Assembly: GCF_002250625.1 (NCBI RefSeq)
Contig: NZ_NMVQ01000044.1
Coordinates: 1-64,000 of the forward strand
Source: Enemella dayhoffiae
Lineage (GTDB): Bacteria > Actinomycetota > Actinomycetes > Propionibacteriales > Propionibacteriaceae
DNA length: 64,000 nucleotides
Direction of reading: 5' to 3'
Under the pieces are notes generated by a model. That model did not search any database, was not told the DNA's origin, and saw only the letters and a program-made list of their open reading frames with translations. Position numbers and translations under genes: made by a program. Positions 33,603 through 42,238 of the stretch are shown here, piece by piece. Every line of letters begins with the position of its first letter. Positions within the stretch are counted from its first letter, which is position 1.

Positions 33603-34586
33603 ATGGAGACCCAGACCGGTGGTGAGCGACGCACCCTGCGGGTGCACCAGAAGCGGTGGGAGGCCGCCGGGATCACCAGCATCACGCTGGTCGACCCGGC
33701 CGGCGCGTCCCTGCCCACCTGGCAGCCCGGGGCGCATCTCGCCCTGCACCTGCCGAACGGGTTGGTCCGCGAATATTCGCTGTGTTCGGACCCCGCCGAC
33801 ACGAGTCAGTGGACGGTGGCGGTGCTGCGCACCAGCGACTCGCGCGGCGGCAGCAGCCACATCCACGAACAGCTGCCGATCGGAGTGGAGCTGGAGGTCG
33901 ACGGCCCGCGCAACGCCTTCCGGCTGGAGTCCGCGGTGGACGGGGAGGAGCCGAAGCACCACCTGATCGCCGGGGGGATCGGGATCACCCCGATCGTCGC
34001 CATGGCGCGTGAGCTGCAGTCGCGGGGAGCCGAGTGGTCGCTGCTGTACACGGGTCGTACCCGGGCCCAGATGGCCTTCCTGACAGAAATCCAGGCGCTC
34101 CCGAGTGAACGGGTGCACCTGCACGTCGACGACGAGGCGGGCCGGTTCCCTGACCTGGTGGAGATGCTGAAGTCCCAGGACCCGCGCACGATCGTCTACT
34201 GCTGCGGCCCCGGGCCGTTGATGGACGCCGTCGAGGCGGCCATGCCGGTTCCGGCCAACCTGCGGTTGGAGCGGTTCAAGGCCCCGGAGCGGGTCGTCGA
34301 CCCGGACGCCGAGGCCGACCGTGGCTTCGACGTGGTCCTGAACAGCAGCGGTCAACGGGTGTCCGTGGCCGCCGACGAGTCCATCCTGGACGCGCTCGAT
34401 CAGGCGGGAGTGCCGGTCCCGTCCTCATGCCTGGAAGGGATCTGCGGCACCTGTGAGACTGGGGTGCTCTCGGGTGAGATCGAGCACCGCGACTTCCTGC
34501 TCACCGACGAGGAGAAGGAGTCGGGCCAGACCATGTGCATCTGCGTGTCCCGGTGCCGCGGGGCCGAGTTGGTGCTCGACCTGTGA
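33603..34586 (+). CDS. PDR/VanB-type flavin reductase with C-terminal [2Fe-2S] ferredoxin domain
   Basis: The 327-residue protein has an FMN/FAD-binding barrel (REYSLCS), an NAD-binding domain (IAGGIGITPIVAM, YCCGPGPLMDAV) and a plant-type ferredoxin domain with cysteines in CLEGICGTC and the later MCIC. This order is the class IA oxygenase reductase, as in phthalate or vanillate systems. It should pass electrons from NADH to the single-component Rieske oxygenase encoded at 40441 in the same operon. Confidence 0.92.
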   Translation: METQTGGERRTLRVHQKRWEAAGITSITLVDPAGASLPTWQPGAHLALHLPNGLVREYSLCSDPADTSQWTVAVLRTSDSRGGSSHIHEQLPIGVELEVDGPRNAFRLESAVDGEEPKHHLIAGGIGITPIVAMARELQSRGAEWSLLYTGRTRAQMAFLTEIQALPSERVHLHVDDEAGRFPDLVEMLKSQDPRTIVYCCGPGPLMDAVEAAMPVPANLRLERFKAPERVVDPDAEADRGFDVVLNSSGQRVSVAADESILDALDQAGVPVPSSCLEGICGTCETGVLSGEIEHRDFLLTDEEKESGQTMCICVSRCRGAELVLDL

Positions 34587-34612
34587 GGACCGAACAGATC
34601 GGAAGGGGAGAG

Positions 34613-35620
34613 ATGCGATACAGCGATGAGCCGGTGGTCCGGCTGCGCGGGCTCCGTTCGGTGACGCTCCGGGTCCCGGAACCCGAGCGCTCGAAGGACT
34701 TCTATCACCAGGTGTGGGGGCTCGGGGTCAGCGACTCCGACGACCAACGGTTCTGGCTGCGGGGCACCGGCCAGGAGCACCACATCCTCAAGCTGGAGGC
34801 ATCCGAGCAGAACGCCCTCGGCGGGGTCAGCTTCGCCGTCGGCACCCCGTCCGAGGTCGACGAGGCCGCCCGCCGGCTCGAGGCCCTCGGCATCCCGCTG
34901 CTGCGTACGCCCGGGCGCCACGACGAAGCGGCCGGCGGCTATTCCTGTGCCCTGGTTGACCCAGAGGGCCGCGTGATCGAGTTGGCCGCCGACGTCAACG
35001 CCGTTGTCCACCAGGACGTCAACGGATACGCCAGCGTGCCCCGCCAGCTCGCGCATGTGGTGCTGAACACCACCGACATTGACACGGCGACCGCCTTCTA
35101 TACCCAGGTGCTGGGGATGCGCGTCTCCGACTGGTCGGAACACCAGATGGCGTTCCTGCGGTGCACCCCGAAGCACCACGTGATCGCCTTCAACCAGGCG
35201 CCGTGGGCGTCGATCAACCACGTGGCCTACGAGCTGACCTCGATCGATCACTTCATGCGGGGGATCGGAAACCTCAAGGTGCACGGGATCGAGCCGAAGT
35301 GGGGCCCGGGTCGGCACGGACCCGGCAACAACACGTTCTCCTACTTCACCGACCCCGCCGGTCTGGTCTGCGAGTACACCTCCGAGGTGGAGGAGATCAA
35401 CGAGGACACCTGGTTGTGTCGCACCTGGCGGCGCACGCCGGAGCTGTCGGACCAGTGGCGCACCGCCGGTCCGCCGAGCGCGGGAGTGCGTTCAGCCATG
35501 GCAGGCGTGGCGGACCCCGGCGCCCGGGGGCTGGTGAACGCCGAAACCGACTATTTCCTGGCCGCCGACAACGGGGACGCCGAAACCCCCGAGCAGCGGG
35601 CCGCGAGCGGACGGTTCTGA
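34613..35620 (+). CDS. Extradiol ring-cleavage dioxygenase (VOC superfamily)
   Basis: The 335-residue protein contains two vicinal-oxygen-chelate domains. In the second, the metal-binding triad of type I extradiol enzymes can be placed: His in QLAHVVLNTTD, His in INHVAYELTS and Glu in GLVCEYTSE. It should open a catecholic ring next to the hydroxyls (meta cleavage) using Fe(II) and O2. The C-terminal ~60 residues extend beyond the usual ~290-residue enzyme. AAGGGGAG precedes ATG 34613. It is followed at once by the hydrolase. Confidence 0.88.
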   Translation: MRYSDEPVVRLRGLRSVTLRVPEPERSKDFYHQVWGLGVSDSDDQRFWLRGTGQEHHILKLEASEQNALGGVSFAVGTPSEVDEAARRLEALGIPLLRTPGRHDEAAGGYSCALVDPEGRVIELAADVNAVVHQDVNGYASVPRQLAHVVLNTTDIDTATAFYTQVLGMRVSDWSEHQMAFLRCTPKHHVIAFNQAPWASINHVAYELTSIDHFMRGIGNLKVHGIEPKWGPGRHGPGNNTFSYFTDPAGLVCEYTSEVEEINEDTWLCRTWRRTPELSDQWRTAGPPSAGVRSAMAGVADPGARGLVNAETDYFLAADNGDAETPEQRAASGRF

Positions 35621-35622
35621 CC

Positions 35623-36420
35623 GTGCCCGTCCAGCGACTCCAGCTGCCCAACGGCACCAGTGTGCTCGCCGCGCTCCCCGAGGGTACGCCGCGACGCCAG
35701 GTGCTGCTGCTGCACGGGATCGGTGGAAACGCGCACTCCTGCGAGGCTGCCGCCGACCTGTTGTCCGCGCGGGGGGTCGCGGCCTATTCGTGGGATGCAC
35801 CCGGCTATGGCGAGTCGGCGGACCCGAGCGGAGAGACCGACCTGGTGGTGCAGGTGGTGCAGACGCTGGACCAGCTCGGGCTGGATCGGGTCGACCTGTT
35901 CGGAACCTCCTGGGGTGGGGTGATCGCCGCCCAGGTGGCCCATCGGCATTCTCGGCGACTGCGCTCGCTGATCCTGGCCGACTCCACCCGCGGCTTGGCC
36001 GTGAACCCCGAGAAGGCGCAGGCGATGCGTGAGCGAGTTTCCTTGCTGGACAGACTGGGGTCCGACGCGTTCGCCGCCAGCAGGGCACCGCGCCTGGTGT
36101 CGCCGCAGGCAGGGGCGGACATCCGCGAGCGGGTGCGTGCGGAAATGACGCGCGTCCGTCCCGTCGGAAACACCATGGCAGCAGAGTTCATGGCCGACGC
36201 GGACAACACCGACCTGCTGCGGCAGCTCGAGTTGCCCACCCTGGTTGTGGTGGGTGCCGACGACGTGGTCACCGGAGTGCCGGAGTCGGAGTTGTTGGCC
36301 GAGCTGGTGCCAGGGGCGCGTTTCGAGGTGCTGCCGGATGCCGGGCACAGTGCCGTCACGGAGCGCCCAGAGGCGATGGTCGCGGTGATGACTCGATTCT
36401 GGGAGGAGATCGATGACTGA
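35623..36420 (+). CDS. Alpha/beta hydrolase, probable C-C or ester hydrolase of the pathway
   Basis: The 265-residue protein has the α/β-hydrolase layout: oxyanion region LLHGIGG, nucleophile elbow GTSWGG, acid region VVGADDVVTG and the catalytic histidine in PDAGHSAV. Its place directly after the extradiol dioxygenase fits a meta-cleavage-product hydrolase that splits the opened ring. GTG 35623 lies two bases after the preceding stop, and the end overlaps the next start by eight bases. Confidence 0.88.
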   Translation: MPVQRLQLPNGTSVLAALPEGTPRRQVLLLHGIGGNAHSCEAAADLLSARGVAAYSWDAPGYGESADPSGETDLVVQVVQTLDQLGLDRVDLFGTSWGGVIAAQVAHRHSRRLRSLILADSTRGLAVNPEKAQAMRERVSLLDRLGSDAFAASRAPRLVSPQAGADIRERVRAEMTRVRPVGNTMAAEFMADADNTDLLRQLELPTLVVVGADDVVTGVPESELLAELVPGARFEVLPDAGHSAVTERPEAMVAVMTRFWEEIDD

Positions 36421-37162
36421 GCAGACCTCACGCCTGGTGGTCGTCACCGGCGGCGCCCGCGGACTGGGCAGGGCGATCGCGGAGGCGTTCACCACCGATC
36501 GGGTGGTGATCGGAGACCTTCGTCACCAGCTCGCCGAGCAGACCGCAGCCGAGCTGCGCGAGTGGGGTCAGGACGTGACCGCCCTCGCCCTGGACATCGC
36601 CGACGTCGACTCGGTGCGCGAGTTCGCCGCAAAGGTTGCCGAACTCGGCGGTGCCGACGTATTGGTGAACAACGCGGCCAAGGCCGACGGGGTCGGCGGC
36701 GACACCTTCTGGGAGCTGGACGAGGCCGCCTTCGAGCAGGTGCTGCGCATCAACGCCTTCGGCACTTGGCTGGTCAGCAAGCACCTGGTTGGCCCGATGC
36801 TGACACGCGGAAGTGGCGTGATCGTCAACGTGGCATCGGATGTCGCCTACTACGGGTCGCCGCGACTGGTGCACTACGTCGGGTCCAAGGGCGCAGTGCT
36901 CGCGATGACCCGCTCCATGGCCCGCGACGCCGGCCCGCACGGGGTGCGGGTCAACGCGGTGGCCCCGGGGCTCACCCGGATCGAGGCGACCGAGAACGTG
37001 CCGGCCGACCGCTACGCGCTCTATCGCGACAACCGTGCCCTGCCGCGGGAGCAGGTGCCCGCCGACGTCGCATCGACCGTCTTCTTCCTGGCCTCCGAGG
37101 CGGCCAGCTATCTCACCGGACAGTCCATCGTCGTCGACGGTGGCTTCGTGATGCCGACCTAG
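36413..37162 (+). CDS. Short-chain dehydrogenase/reductase 1 of the degradation operon
   Basis: The 249-residue classical SDR has TGGARGLG, the NNAA motif, the catalytic serine in VNVASDVAYYG and the catalytic YVGSK. It ends in SYLTGQSIVVDGGFVMPT. It could dehydrogenate the cis-dihydrodiol produced by the Rieske oxygenase or a later alcohol. It starts inside the end of the hydrolase gene. Confidence 0.9.
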   Translation: MTEQTSRLVVVTGGARGLGRAIAEAFTTDRVVIGDLRHQLAEQTAAELREWGQDVTALALDIADVDSVREFAAKVAELGGADVLVNNAAKADGVGGDTFWELDEAAFEQVLRINAFGTWLVSKHLVGPMLTRGSGVIVNVASDVAYYGSPRLVHYVGSKGAVLAMTRSMARDAGPHGVRVNAVAPGLTRIEATENVPADRYALYRDNRALPREQVPADVASTVFFLASEAASYLTGQSIVVDGGFVMPT

Positions 37163-37170
37163 GAGGCACG

Positions 37171-37962
37171 ATGGATCTTCAGCTCGACGGCCGCACGGTG
37201 CTGGTCACCGGCGCCAGCTCCGGCGTCGGTCTGGCCACCACCTCGATGCTGCTGGCCGAGGGCGCACGGGTGATCGCCTGTGCCCGGGACGAGGCGCGGC
37301 TGCGGGCCGCGGTGTCCGAGCTGCCGGGATCGAAGCGGGCGTACCCGCTGGTCTGTGATGTGACGCTGCGCGAGCAGGTGGAATCCGCGGTGGAGCAAGG
37401 AATGTCCCGCTTCGGCGGAATCGATGGGGTGGTCTGCAACGCCGGGAGATCCCTGATGTCGACCCTCAGTGACGCCACCGACGATGAGATCCGCCAGGAA
37501 CTGGAGCTCAAGGTGTTCGGTGCCTGGAACGTGATCCGCGCTGCCCGCGCCGCCCTGGCCCGCTCCGAGGTTGCGGCCGTGGTGAACGTGAACGCGATCC
37601 TGGCCAGGCAGCCCGAGACCCGGCTGGCCGTCACCTCCGCTGCGCGGGCGGCGCTGCTCAACCTCACCCGATCGATGGCCGCGGAGCTCGCCGAGGAAGG
37701 GATCCGGGTCAACTCGGTGTGTCTCGGCCTGATCGACACCGGGCAGTGGCGCCGCCGGTTCCAGGCGTACACCGAGGGCGGCGGCGAGCTGGACTACCCG
37801 GACTGGAGCGCCGAGATCGCGGCGGACCGCGGGATCTCCCTGGGCCGCTTCGGACGGGCCGAGGAGGTCGCGTACCCGATCGTCTCACTGCTGTCACCAC
37901 GGGCGGGATACATCACCGGCGCCAGCATCGACGTGGGCGGCGGAGTGACCAGGCAGCCATGA
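37171..37962 (+). CDS. Atypical SDR lacking the catalytic Tyr and Lys
   Basis: The 263-residue protein has the SDR cofactor motif TGASSGVG and a normal C-terminus (GYITGASIDVGGG). Where classical enzymes have Y-x-x-x-K, it reads T-S-A-A-R (in LAVTSAARAALLNL), so both catalytic residues are replaced. The NNAG motif is CNAG. A related SDR subgroup with TSAARAG exists, so this may be a functional variant rather than decay. The reaction may not be a simple oxidoreduction. AGGAGG precedes the ATG, and the stop overlaps an ATG of the next gene. Confidence 0.85.
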   Translation: MDLQLDGRTVLVTGASSGVGLATTSMLLAEGARVIACARDEARLRAAVSELPGSKRAYPLVCDVTLREQVESAVEQGMSRFGGIDGVVCNAGRSLMSTLSDATDDEIRQELELKVFGAWNVIRAARAALARSEVAAVVNVNAILARQPETRLAVTSAARAALLNLTRSMAAELAEEGIRVNSVCLGLIDTGQWRRRFQAYTEGGGELDYPDWSAEIAADRGISLGRFGRAEEVAYPIVSLLSPRAGYITGASIDVGGGVTRQP

Positions 37963-38000
37963 CGACGACCCCGAGAACGGCAGAACAGCAAGGAGATTCC

Positions 38001-39671
38001 GTGACCCAGGAACAGGATCGACGCCACAGCGGCGGGGACGTGCTGGTTCGGGTGATGAAGCGCCACGGAATCGATGTCGCCTTCGGCGTGATCAGCATCC
38101 ACAACCTGCCGCTGGTGGAGGCCATCTCCCGCGAGCTGAGGTTCGTCGAGATGCGGCACGAGGCGGCCTGCGTGAACGCGGCCGACGGGTACGCCCGCGC
38201 CACCGGCAAGGTGGGGGTGGCGATCACCTCGACTGGAACCGGCGCCGGCAATGCGGCAGGATCGATGGTTGAGGCGCTGACCGCCGGCAGCCGGGTGCTG
38301 CACGTCACCGGACAGGTGGAGAGCCACTGGGTCGGCAGCAACCAGGGTGTGATCCACGAGGTCCCGCACCAGCTGGAGATGCTGCGCGCGGTGTCCAAAC
38401 ATGCCGCACCCATCACCGCCGCCGACGAGGCCGAGGCGGTCCTGGAAGGCGCCATCGCACAGATCCTCACCGCTCCCCAGGGGCCAGCCTCGGTGGAGTG
38501 GCCAACCGACCTGCAATACCTGGCCCGGACCGACGCGCAACACCCCTGGCGACCGGTGCAGCAGCGGCCGATCGAGCTGCCGGAGGACTCGCTGGCGGCC
38601 GCGGCCGCGCTGATCGAGGGGGCCCGTCGTCCGCTGTTCTGGGTGGGCGGTGGCGCGGCCGGCGCCGGTGCAGAACTGACGGAGTTGCTGCACCGCACCG
38701 GCGCAGGGCTGTTCTCCAGCAACTCCGGACGTGCCATCGTGTCCGAGGACCACGCGCAGGTGATCGGCAACTTCGCCGCCACCGAACGGGGAGCGTCGTT
38801 GCTGGCCGATGCGGACCTGCTGATCAGCGTTGGCACCCACTTCCGTTCCAACGAGACGCGCACCTATCACCTGCGTCTGCCCGTGCAGCACCTCGGCATC
38901 AACCTCGACCCGCGGGCCCTGGAGCGTCCCTATTCGGCCAGCCACAAGCTGGTCGGTGACGCACGGCAGCTGCTCGCCGCGCTGGCAGAGCGGATGCGAC
39001 ACGGTTCGACCGATCCCGGGTGGACCGATCGGGTACGCCAGGTCCGCGAACAGGTCCGCACGGAGCTGTTCGACCACATCGGCGGCTACGCCGAGATCTG
39101 CCGCGAGCTGCGCGGGCAGCTGCCGCGGGAGGCCGTGGTGGCCAGGGACGTCACAATTCCCTCGTCTCAGTGGGGAAACCGGCTGCTGGAGTTCTATGAC
39201 CGGGAGTCGAACATCTTCCCGCTCGGCGGAGGCATCGGACAGGGACTCGCCATGGGGATCGGCGCCGCGGTCGGCCGGCCCGAGGTGCCGACGATCGTGA
39301 TCGCCGGAGACGGCGGGCTGGCCGTGCACCTGGGCGAGCTGGCCTCGCTGGCGGGCAGCGGCGCCCGGTGCGTGGTCGTGGTGTTCAACGATTCCGGCTA
39401 TGGGGTGCTGCGCAACATGCAGCACGCACACGGGTTCGACCGAGCCGGAGTGGACCTGTTCACCCCCGACTTCGAAACCCTGGCCGCCTCCATCCGGTTG
39501 CCCTTCTGGCGGACCGGGGCGCCCGGCACCTTCGGCCCCGCGCTCGAACGGGCGTTGACGGTCAACGGTCCCGCGATGATCGAGGTCACCGTGGGTGACC
39601 TCGACCCGGCCCCGGGGGCGTTCACCCCGCCGGTGCACATCCCCACACCGAACGAAAGCCGAGGCGAGTGA
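38001..39671 (+). CDS. Thiamine-diphosphate-dependent enzyme (acetolactate synthase / benzoylformate decarboxylase family)
   Basis: The ~556-residue protein has the three-domain plan of the POX family. The activating glutamate is in VEMRHEAACVNAADGYARATG. The ThDP-binding motif starts at AGDGGLAVHL and ends in the Asn of VVVFNDSGYG. It should decarboxylate a 2-oxo acid or cleave/form a C-C bond next to a carbonyl, for example on a ring-cleavage product. AAGGAG five bases upstream favours GTG 38001; an ATG at 37959 overlapping the previous stop is the alternative (570 residues). No FAD-binding residues could be judged. Confidence 0.88.
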   Translation: MTQEQDRRHSGGDVLVRVMKRHGIDVAFGVISIHNLPLVEAISRELRFVEMRHEAACVNAADGYARATGKVGVAITSTGTGAGNAAGSMVEALTAGSRVLHVTGQVESHWVGSNQGVIHEVPHQLEMLRAVSKHAAPITAADEAEAVLEGAIAQILTAPQGPASVEWPTDLQYLARTDAQHPWRPVQQRPIELPEDSLAAAAALIEGARRPLFWVGGGAAGAGAELTELLHRTGAGLFSSNSGRAIVSEDHAQVIGNFAATERGASLLADADLLISVGTHFRSNETRTYHLRLPVQHLGINLDPRALERPYSASHKLVGDARQLLAALAERMRHGSTDPGWTDRVRQVREQVRTELFDHIGGYAEICRELRGQLPREAVVARDVTIPSSQWGNRLLEFYDRESNIFPLGGGIGQGLAMGIGAAVGRPEVPTIVIAGDGGLAVHLGELASLAGSGARCVVVVFNDSGYGVLRNMQHAHGFDRAGVDLFTPDFETLAASIRLPFWRTGAPGTFGPALERALTVNGPAMIEVTVGDLDPAPGAFTPPVHIPTPNESRGE

Positions 39672-40228
39672 TGAGCGCCAACGAAGAACTGAACCACCCC
39701 GTCGTCTTCGTCGGGGACCACGAGGCCACCCAACAGGGATTCCGGGCACTGCCGATCTCCGCGCGGGTGGGAGATGAGTGGTTGGCAGCCGTCGACGACG
39801 GACTGGGATCGCATCCGGTGCACCTGGTGGTCGCCGGCCCGGATGCGCCCGGGGGACTTCGTTTCGCCGCCGAGCGCGGCGGCCGGCTGATCAGCCTGGT
39901 GCTGGTGGATCCCGAAGTCGACGAGGACGACCCGACCTACTGGGACACGCTGCGGGCCGTGAAGGTGCCAACCCTGGTGATCGCCGCGGCTCCCGCCCCG
40001 AACAGCCCGGTCGCACAGGCGCAGTCGGTGGCCGGCGGTGTGGCCAACGGGGTGTTCGTGATCATCGACGGGGCCGAACCGCCCAGCCACCGGACCCGGG
40101 TCGACTCCTTCGTCGAGTGGGGGACGGCGTTCATGGCGATCGCCGAGGGGCTCGCACCCGATCGCCCGGACCTCGATCAGACACAGGAAACCGAGGCACA
40201 GCAAGGATCTAGGAGGATCGATGCCTGA
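39671..40228 (+). CDS. Degenerate alpha/beta-hydrolase-like protein
   Basis: The 185-residue protein shows fragments of an α/β-hydrolase fold: a strand-turn VHLVVAGPDAPGG where the nucleophile elbow would be, and LISLVLVDPEV. VKVPTLVIAAAPAPNSP stands at the usual acid strand, and a late HRTRVDSFVEWGTAF resembles the end of such enzymes. The elbow has Asp/Pro instead of a G-x-S-x-G serine, so it is probably not a normal esterase. The first ~60 residues do not match the family. It may be a non-catalytic partner in the pathway. Confidence 0.6.
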   Translation: MSANEELNHPVVFVGDHEATQQGFRALPISARVGDEWLAAVDDGLGSHPVHLVVAGPDAPGGLRFAAERGGRLISLVLVDPEVDEDDPTYWDTLRAVKVPTLVIAAAPAPNSPVAQAQSVAGGVANGVFVIIDGAEPPSHRTRVDSFVEWGTAFMAIAEGLAPDRPDLDQTQETEAQQGSRRIDA

Positions 40229-40439
40229 GCAGTATCTGGAACCGCACCAGACCCATCCCGAACCGTTCAGCCCCTATGAGCTGAAGCTGTCCGGTTCGAT
40301 CATGGAGGTGTTCGCCCGCGGGACACACGACCTGCCCGGCCTGATCAAAGGCCTGAACGACCTCGGACTGCACGGCCCCGGCGGCCGCGAGTGGACCGAG
40401 GACTCCTTCCGTGACGAGATGCGACGACTGGGGAACTGA
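40221..40439 (+). CDS. Small recombinase-like helix-turn-helix accessory protein
   Basis: The 72-residue protein resembles the short 'recombinase-like helix-turn-helix' proteins that sit next to Rieske oxygenase genes. It starts with YLEPHQTHPEPFSPYE and has a helical core GTHDLPGLIKGLNDLGLHGP followed by WTEDSFRDEMRRLG. The latter parallels the end of serine-recombinase DNA-binding modules. It lacks a catalytic domain and is coding within the operon (overlaps the previous gene, one base before the next). A structural or regulatory role with the oxygenase is likely but unproven. Confidence 0.65.
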   Translation: MPEQYLEPHQTHPEPFSPYELKLSGSIMEVFARGTHDLPGLIKGLNDLGLHGPGGREWTEDSFRDEMRRLGN

Positions 40440-40440
40440 G

Positions 40441-41517
40441 ATGACCGCCACCACAACCACACCGAACACCACCCAGCGCCCCAAGAAGGCGGCCGGGACC
40501 CGGCGTACGCTCACCGCCGACGAGATCGCCGCCACCGGGCTGCGCAACCGCTGGTATCCGTTCCTCCCGTCGCGGATGCTCGCCGAGGGCAGCATGACCA
40601 AGGTGAAGCGGCTCAACGTCGACTGGTTGCTGTTCCGCGACGCGGAGGGCACGGTGCACGTGCTGGAGGACCGCTGCCCGCACCGCAGCGCGCCGCTGTC
40701 GGTGGGCCAGCACCTGGGTGACCGGGTCGCCTGCAAGTATCACGGCGTCCAGGTCGACGGCAGCGGCACTGTCGTCTCGGTGCCGGGGATGCCCGGCTGC
40801 GCGCTGGAGGGGCGACAGGCGACCCTGTCGCTGCAGGTGGTCGAGGCCGCGGACACCATCTTCGTGTTCGTGCCGCTGACCGCCGAGGACGAGGCGGCCG
40901 AGTTCTCGCTGCCCGACCGGCTCCGCGACGACGCGAACTCCTGGTTCCTCAACTATGCCGAGTGGGCGGGACCGTGGCGCTTCTACATGGACAACGTGCT
41001 CGACCCGATGCACGGCGCCTTCCTGCACCGCGAGTCGCACTCCATGTTCGGCGGTGACACCTCCGCCCGCTTCCGGATCCGCGAGACCGATCGCGGCTTC
41101 TTCTTCGAGAAGACCGACCAGCGCGGCGTCAACTTCGACTGGGTGGAGTTCGTGCGCGGATCGATGGACCACGTCGACCTCGAGATCCCGTATGCCAGCA
41201 ACGCCGGCCCCGGCGGTGTGTTCGGAATCGTCGGGATGGCGGTGCCGGTCGACGAGAACAACGTGTGCGTCTTCCACTGGCGAACCCGACGCGTCCAGGG
41301 CTGGGAGCGCGAGGTGTGGCGCTTCCTCTATCGGACCAGGCTCGAGGGGCGGCACTGGGAGGTGCTGGAGCAGGACCGAGTGGTGCTGGAAGCGCTGGCT
41401 GGCGACGCCGACACCGAGGAGAACCTCTATCAACACGACCTCGGGGTGAGCCGAATCCGTAGGCTCTACAAGTCCGATGCCAAGGCACAGGCCAAGATCC
41501 TGGCCGGAGAGGCCTGA
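40441..41517 (+). CDS. Rieske non-heme iron ring-hydroxylating oxygenase, α subunit
   Basis: The 358-residue oxygenase has the Rieske ligands C-P-H and C-K-Y-H (about residues 79-100) and the mononuclear iron site with DNVLDPMHGAFLH and a later acidic residue in EQDRVVLEAL. It is of the single-component phthalate/vanillate/carbazole type without a β subunit, and is served by the PDR reductase at 33603. It should insert O2 into an aromatic ring or demethylate an aromatic ether as the entry step of the island. Confidence 0.92.
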   Translation: MTATTTTPNTTQRPKKAAGTRRTLTADEIAATGLRNRWYPFLPSRMLAEGSMTKVKRLNVDWLLFRDAEGTVHVLEDRCPHRSAPLSVGQHLGDRVACKYHGVQVDGSGTVVSVPGMPGCALEGRQATLSLQVVEAADTIFVFVPLTAEDEAAEFSLPDRLRDDANSWFLNYAEWAGPWRFYMDNVLDPMHGAFLHRESHSMFGGDTSARFRIRETDRGFFFEKTDQRGVNFDWVEFVRGSMDHVDLEIPYASNAGPGGVFGIVGMAVPVDENNVCVFHWRTRRVQGWEREVWRFLYRTRLEGRHWEVLEQDRVVLEALAGDADTEENLYQHDLGVSRIRRLYKSDAKAQAKILAGEA

Positions 41518-41849
41518 TGGTCGAGGGGCAGGAGGGCCATCTGCTGTTGACGGTCCTCCTGCGCCATGACCAGTCCCAGAATCTCGAACAGCTGCAGGGA
41601 AAGTTGGACGAGCGAGACTGGTGGCACGGGTTCCCGCCGGAGGGCTGCGAGATCATCAGCTGGGTGGTCGCGATGGGGATCGGGCAGGTCGTCACCCTGC
41701 GGCTGCCGGCCGACCGGTTGGCGGCGGTGAACGTCGAACTGGAACGTCGCGCCTGGGGTGTGTTCACCACCGAGTTCTATCCGAGCTATGACTTCCTGCC
41801 GGTGCGGGAACGGCTCACCCGCGAGTCCGACGAGCGGACGGGTCGATGA
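41517..41849 (+). CDS. Small conserved-looking protein of the degradation operon
   Basis: The 110-residue protein is coupled by a one-base overlap to the Rieske gene and by four bases to the RidA gene, so it is translated. It has a β-strand-rich start (HLLLTVLLRHD) and a long amphipathic middle, and ends in FTTEFYPSYDFLPVRERL. This looks like a small ferredoxin-like α+β fold of the kind seen in muconolactone-isomerase-type or dimeric barrel proteins, but no family can be named. Confidence 0.6.
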   Translation: MVEGQEGHLLLTVLLRHDQSQNLEQLQGKLDERDWWHGFPPEGCEIISWVVAMGIGQVVTLRLPADRLAAVNVELERRAWGVFTTEFYPSYDFLPVRERLTRESDERTGR

Positions 41850-42229
41850 GAGTCTCGGCCGATTCGGTCCCCGAACCGCTGCGCCCCGGAATGTTCAGCA
41901 ATGCCAGGGTTTCCGGCAACCACTTCTGGATCTCAGGGATGCACGCGGGTACACCGCAGGGTGCCGTGGGTGGGGCCGACGCGTACGTTCAGACCCGGGA
42001 GGCGCTGCGTCGGGTGCGGGCGCTGGTGGAGGCGTGCGGTGCCACCCTCGCGGACGTCACCATGCTCCGCGTCTATCTGACCGATATCCGGCTGCGCGCC
42101 GAGGTGGGCCGGGCCCGCTCGGAGCTGTTCACCGGCGAACCGCCGTGCTCGACCTTGGTCGAGGTGTCGCGGCTGGTGGCCGACGACCTGCTCGTCGAGA
42201 TCGAGGCCGAGGGGATCCTGCCGAGCTGA
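41846..42229 (+). CDS. RidA (YjgF/YER057c) family protein
   Basis: The 127-residue protein has the RidA fold: the internal helix AYVQTREALRRVRALVEACG, the VTMLRVYLTDI strand and a final DLLVEIEAEGI. The arginine required for imine hydrolysis in RidA itself is replaced (PPCSTLVEV instead of PxRSTVxV), as in several Rid subfamilies. 2-Aminomuconate deaminases belong to this superfamily, so it may release ammonia from an amino-muconate-like intermediate. It is the last gene of the degradation operon and converges on marR. Confidence 0.85.
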   Translation: MRVSADSVPEPLRPGMFSNARVSGNHFWISGMHAGTPQGAVGGADAYVQTREALRRVRALVEACGATLADVTMLRVYLTDIRLRAEVGRARSELFTGEPPCSTLVEVSRLVADDLLVEIEAEGILPS

Positions 42230-42238
42230 CCGGCCGGC

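Noticed and set aside
35161-35622. Longer hydrolase start reading through the dioxygenase gene
   Set aside because: The upstream part is a shadow of the extradiol dioxygenase; GTG 35623 gives the family length.
37794-39749. 651-residue open frame on the minus strand
   Set aside because: It is antisense to the ThDP enzyme, which has clear motifs and correct operon spacing.
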